From: Didymodactylos carnosus
Lineage: Eukaryota > Rotifera > Eurotatoria > Philodinida > Philodinidae
Direction of reading: 5' to 3'
DNA length: 36,739 nucleotides
Assembly (NCBI GenBank): GCA_905250885.1
Contig: CAJNOQ010001048.1
Location: forward strand, 1-36,739
The notes beneath the pieces were generated by a model that saw only the letters and a program-made list of their open reading frames with translations, searched no databases and had not been told where the DNA came from. The first letter of the stretch is position 1. Every line of letters begins with the position of its first letter. Shown here one piece after another: positions 33,901 through 36,739 of the stretch. Position numbers and translations under genes: made by a program.

Positions 33901-36167
33901 GGTATTCAAATGATTATTCGTGAATTACAAGAATATTGCCGTTCACCAAAACAACATGTTCGTCTTGTATCAATCACATTGTTATTTACATTTTGTAAAC
34001 AATCAAAAGGCAATTATCAAGATCATATAGATGATTTAATTCGAATATGTGTTAGTTTACTCAATGATGATAATGAACAAATATTGAATATGGCATGGGA
34101 TTGTTTAGATATCATTATTAAAGTAAAATATCAAATAACTTTTTGACATCCAAACTACGTTATGTTTCTTTTTTTTTTAAAGGATCTTGATCAACTTGAA
34201 TTACAAAAACGTTTAAGTGTTGTAAGGCAGGCATTACGTTCAGTAGCATCAGATGTCAAAGAACGTGGACGACTTCCAGGATTATGTATTCCGAAAAAAG
34301 TATGAAATTATAATTTATAGAATCTTTTTATTTATAAAAAAAATTAATTTTCTCTAGGGAATTGGATGTATTTTACCCATATTCAAAGAATGTATTCTCA
34401 ATGGTCCACCTGAATTAAGAGAATCTGGATCGTATGGTCTGAATGAAGCTATTTTATTATCTGAGTAAGAATTAAATATTACATGTACCAGTTTAATATT
34501 CATACTATTAAAATTATTGTATTTTTCTAGTTCTGACTCATTAAAAGTATCTGTTATGCACGTTACTGGTCCATTAATTCGAGTACTAGGCGAACGTTTT
34601 AGTACAAATATTAAAGTTGCCATACTAGAAACACTTAGTACATTTATGTCAAAGGTTTGCTTGCTGTGAAAGATAGAAAAAAAAATATATAAAAATCTCT
34701 CTAACATATTTGTATGTTTCTAGGTGGGTGTTCAATTAAAACCATTTTTACCACAGCTTCAACCGACATTACTTAAAGGTTTAAATGATCCAGCAAGAGC
34801 CGTACGTGTTAGAGCGGCATATGCATTAAGTTTATTAACTGTTATTCATGTTAGAATTGATCCAATATTTACAGAATTATTAAATGGTTTGAAAACAAAC
34901 GATGATATTTCATTCAAGTAAATTCTTTTTTTTCGAATTAAATAAACATTCACGAATATGATATGATGTGAATTTTATCTATTTTTGTTGAAAAATCGTG
35001 GATTGAATGATAATAATCTCGTTATTCTACAAAGACACTATATTTTTCTTCTTTAGAGAAACATATTTAATGGCATTGCGTAGTTGTTTAACCGTTGTGG
35101 GTTCAAAAGTGTCGGATGATATTCGAAAACAAATATCACGTTCCCTATTAACATTACTCTCAAATGAAAATGATAATTTACGATTGTTGACGGCGGGATG
35201 TTTAGGAGCAACATACGTATTTTTTACAGCCGATGAATTTCCATCTATTATTAATGAACTTCTTTCAGGTAATTGTACTGTGATAACAGAGAGATTTGAG
35301 TACTAAATCATATTCTTTATTCTAGATGTAAAATCATCATCAGATTGGCGTTCAAAACAAGCACGAATTGTTTTATTAGCAACAATGTTTAAAGATATGA
35401 GTCGTAGTGAAAATGTTGAAATATCTAAAACAAAAATCTTACCACCATCTGTTATTGAGTTTTTGTGTGAAAGTACTCAATCCGATCGAGTAAAATAACT
35501 TTTTCTCTTTTTAATTAATGTTACTCATATTTTTGATTATTATTTTAATTTAGATTCAAGTATGTTCTAGTTCTATTCGTGCATTAGCATTCTATATCAA
35601 ATGGAGAATAGTGCAAAAATTTGAGGTTGAAAATCTACCGTTAAACTCTTTAGCGAGAGTAAGTTATAAACGAATAATGAAAAGGGATATGTGATTAAGA
35701 AAAAATGTCTTGTTTTTTTTTTTTTATTTGTTTTTTAGTGTAGTAATCATCAATCAAATGATGTTAAAAATTTAGCCGTTTGTTCTGTTGAATATGTGGC
35801 TAAAACTGTTGATGATTTATTACCAACAAACGTTCTACGTATGTTGGTACCAATGCTTGTTAATAGTTCAAAAGAAAAGGCCACAGTTGTTCGAACAAAT
35901 AGTGAAATAGCATTAATCGCCTTATTACAAATGGATAAAAATAAAGAAAGTGCTCTTGTAAGTGTTTATATAATAAAATTATTAATTTTTCAAGTATATG
36001 AATATTTTTTTTCTCATATTTAGATATGTTTAAATTCATTGGATGTTGGAATGCGTGAAGCATTACAAGAAGTTATAACAAAAAATCTTCAAAGACTTGT
36101 TTCACAACATGATTTTAAAACAGTTCATGGAAAAGTGACCGATATCGACGAAACAAATATTTCTTGA
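21930..36167 (+). CDS. GCN1: GCN1, activator of eIF2-alpha kinase GCN2 (49 exons)
   Basis: Exons: 21930-22029, 22100-22295, 23379-23499, 23564-23662, 23733-23870, 24944-25121, 25263-25337, 25411-25539, 25603-25853, 26413-26488, 26551-26703, 26779-26871, 26935-26998, 27073-27241, 27321-27446, 27636-27830, 27899-28077, 28200-28404, 28483-28681, 28748-28953, 29022-29120, 29185-29268, 29420-29548, 29608-29726, 29783-29975, 30045-30278, 30333-30527, 30585-30708, 30817-30939, 31004-31258, 31326-31487, 31588-31808, 31865-32072, 32148-32344, 32408-32597, 32663-32782, 32849-33015, 33089-33253, 33318-33803, 33886-34122, 34183-34299, 34358-34464, 34531-34654, 34724-34917, 35057-35268, 35326-35489, 35554-35658, 35739-35957, 36024-36167. 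They keep phase throughout and give 2681 aa (human 2671). The protein is HEAT repeats nearly end to end. Landmarks are [11 protein letters not shown] (about 770) and the following charged segment, the EF3-like centre ([14 protein letters not shown] about 1378; [60 protein letters not shown]), [10 protein letters not shown] in the C-terminal third that binds the GCN2 RWD domain, and [14 protein letters not shown]1 acts on stalled or collided ribosomes. In-frame ATG 21888 is an alternative start; 21930 aligns best. Confidence 0.95.
22552..23053. mobile_element. TIR element in GCN1 intron 2
   Basis: The ends 22552-22622 and 22983-23053 are inverted copies of about 71 bp, sharing TTTTTATTTAAATTAGAGGA and GAAGTTTACAATA. 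The 360-bp interior is non-coding and includes a hairpin (22844-22876) whose core matches 12241-12266. It lies in the 1083-bp intron 22296-23378. Confidence 0.8.
23927..24748. mobile_element. nested inverted-repeat element in GCN1 intron 5
   Basis: The outer arms 23927-23990 and 24687-24748 are inverted copies, including GACAAAATCGTTT and its complement. An inner pair, 23996 onward and up to 24546, shares ACCTCGAATATGAGCAAAA in inverted form. A third exact 17-bp pair, CGCACAAGTTTGCAAAC at 24550-24566 and its complement at 24678-24694, lies inside the right half. AGCAAA/TTTGCT words recur across the inner part. There is no coding capacity. This suggests one element inserted in or beside another. 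Confidence 0.7.
25903..26274. mobile_element. possible short-TIR element in GCN1 intron 9
   Basis: ACTGTCCACGTCAAAA near 25906-25921 and its near complement TTTTGACATGGACAGT near 26256-26271 bracket about 370 bp inside the 559-bp intron 25854-26412. The ends match over about 16 bp with one mismatch, so support is weaker than for the other intronic elements. Confidence 0.4.
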
Positions 36168-36286
36168 ACAGAAACAACAATGTTCATCGTTTACATTTGT
36201 GATAGATTTGCAGTTTTTTTTTTCCTTCTGTATTGAATATTGAAGAAAAAAAGTTGCACAAGTCGTAAATTAGTACAGTTACAGCT

Positions 36287-36292
36287 AATAAA
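36287..36292 (+). promoter_or_regulatory. candidate polyadenylation signal, GCN1
   Basis: AATAAA 120 bases downstream of the TGA stop, followed by T-rich DNA. Confidence 0.55.
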
Positions 36293-36711
36293 GTTTTTAA
36301 TTATTTTATGTATCAAAGTATGGTGAATATGTTTAAACTGGTTATTCTGCTGTTCTTTGTTTCTATCATTCTCTTGCGAGTTTTTGATATTAAGTTTTTT
36401 GTTTTTGTTGCTGCATTACTGTGTTTTAGTTAAAAATAAAGTTTCTATAGAAATACGATTGAACACAAAGATAACGAGTCTATTTTTTACAATGTAATTA
36501 GGAACTATTCCCATATATTAGTAAAAGTAGAGCTCCGTATGAACTAGAGTGGATTTTATACAAATCTTTGATTGGTAAACATCGGTAGTTTTAACCTGCT
36601 CAGACTCGATTCACGAGGGAACCTCACCAACTGATACCCTCTGTTTGAGCTCATACTCTGCTCATAGGTAGGACTCATAGTGTAGATAAAAACTCTAAAA
36701 GGATTCATCCC

Positions 36712-36739
36712 CTTGACTCTTGAAGACCTGGTTTTCTGG
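36712..36739. mobile_element. partial copy of the foldback element, cut by the window edge
   Basis: CTCTTGAAGACCTGGTTTTC, then TGG, matches CTCTTGAAGACCCGGTTTTC, then TAGG, in the left arm of the element at 20755-21219, in the same orientation. Only about 25 bases are visible before the sequence ends. Confidence 0.5.

Larger units (their letters stand above)
36168..36739. other. 3' flank of GCN1
   Basis: No gene is seen. AATAAA occurs at 36287-36292, about 120 bases past the stop, with a second in the run near 36436. The last bases resemble the left arm of the ERLEC1 foldback element. Confidence 0.6.

Noticed and set aside
34354-34707. 117-codon minus-strand frame
   Set aside because: It is antisense to GCN1 exons 42-43 and the intervening intron, whose sense frame matches the family.

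Overview
The window is animal nuclear DNA. It is AT-rich and has spliceosomal introns, mostly 54-80 nt long with GT-AG ends. It carries four intact multi-exon genes: a PDZ-domain protein of the Zasp/PDLIM/synaptopodin-2-like type, a PIERCE (piercer of microtubule wall) ciliary protein, the ER lectin ERLEC1, and the ribosome-associated GCN2 activator GCN1. A PIERCE homologue implies motile cilia. Very short introns, glutamine (CAA/CAG) tracts and many small inverted-repeat elements would suit a rotifer such as a bdelloid. That placement is inference, because nothing in the sequence fixes the taxon.

Layout. 1-2336: gene-free upstream DNA with a TCTGCA-rich patch, two abutting perfect palindromes and microsatellites. 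2337-5825 (+): PDZ gene, 8 exons, 811 aa. 5826-6629: convergent intergenic stretch. 6630-7172 (-): PIERCE gene, 3 exons, 137 aa. 7173-18154: about 11 kb with no intact gene, full of inverted-repeat elements and perfect palindromes, with two short exon-like fragments. 18155-21634 (+): ERLEC1, 12 exons, 519 aa, including one GC-AG intron. 21930-36167 (+): GCN1, which I could assemble in 49 exons with continuous phase to 2681 aa, close to the usual family length. 36168-36739: 3' flank, ending in what looks like a partial second copy of the foldback element found in ERLEC1.

Function. ERLEC1 (recognition of glycoproteins in ER-associated degradation) and GCN1 (activation of GCN2 and the integrated stress response at stalled ribosomes) lie head to tail 295 bp apart. 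Both belong to proteostasis, but the sequence shows no evidence of co-regulation beyond proximity. The clearest structural pattern is that the four introns longer than 500 bp in these two genes all contain inverted-repeat elements, whereas the other introns are 54-189 bp. I found no prokaryotic-style system, CRISPR array, rRNA or tRNA, and no convincing transposase or reverse transcriptase reading frame.
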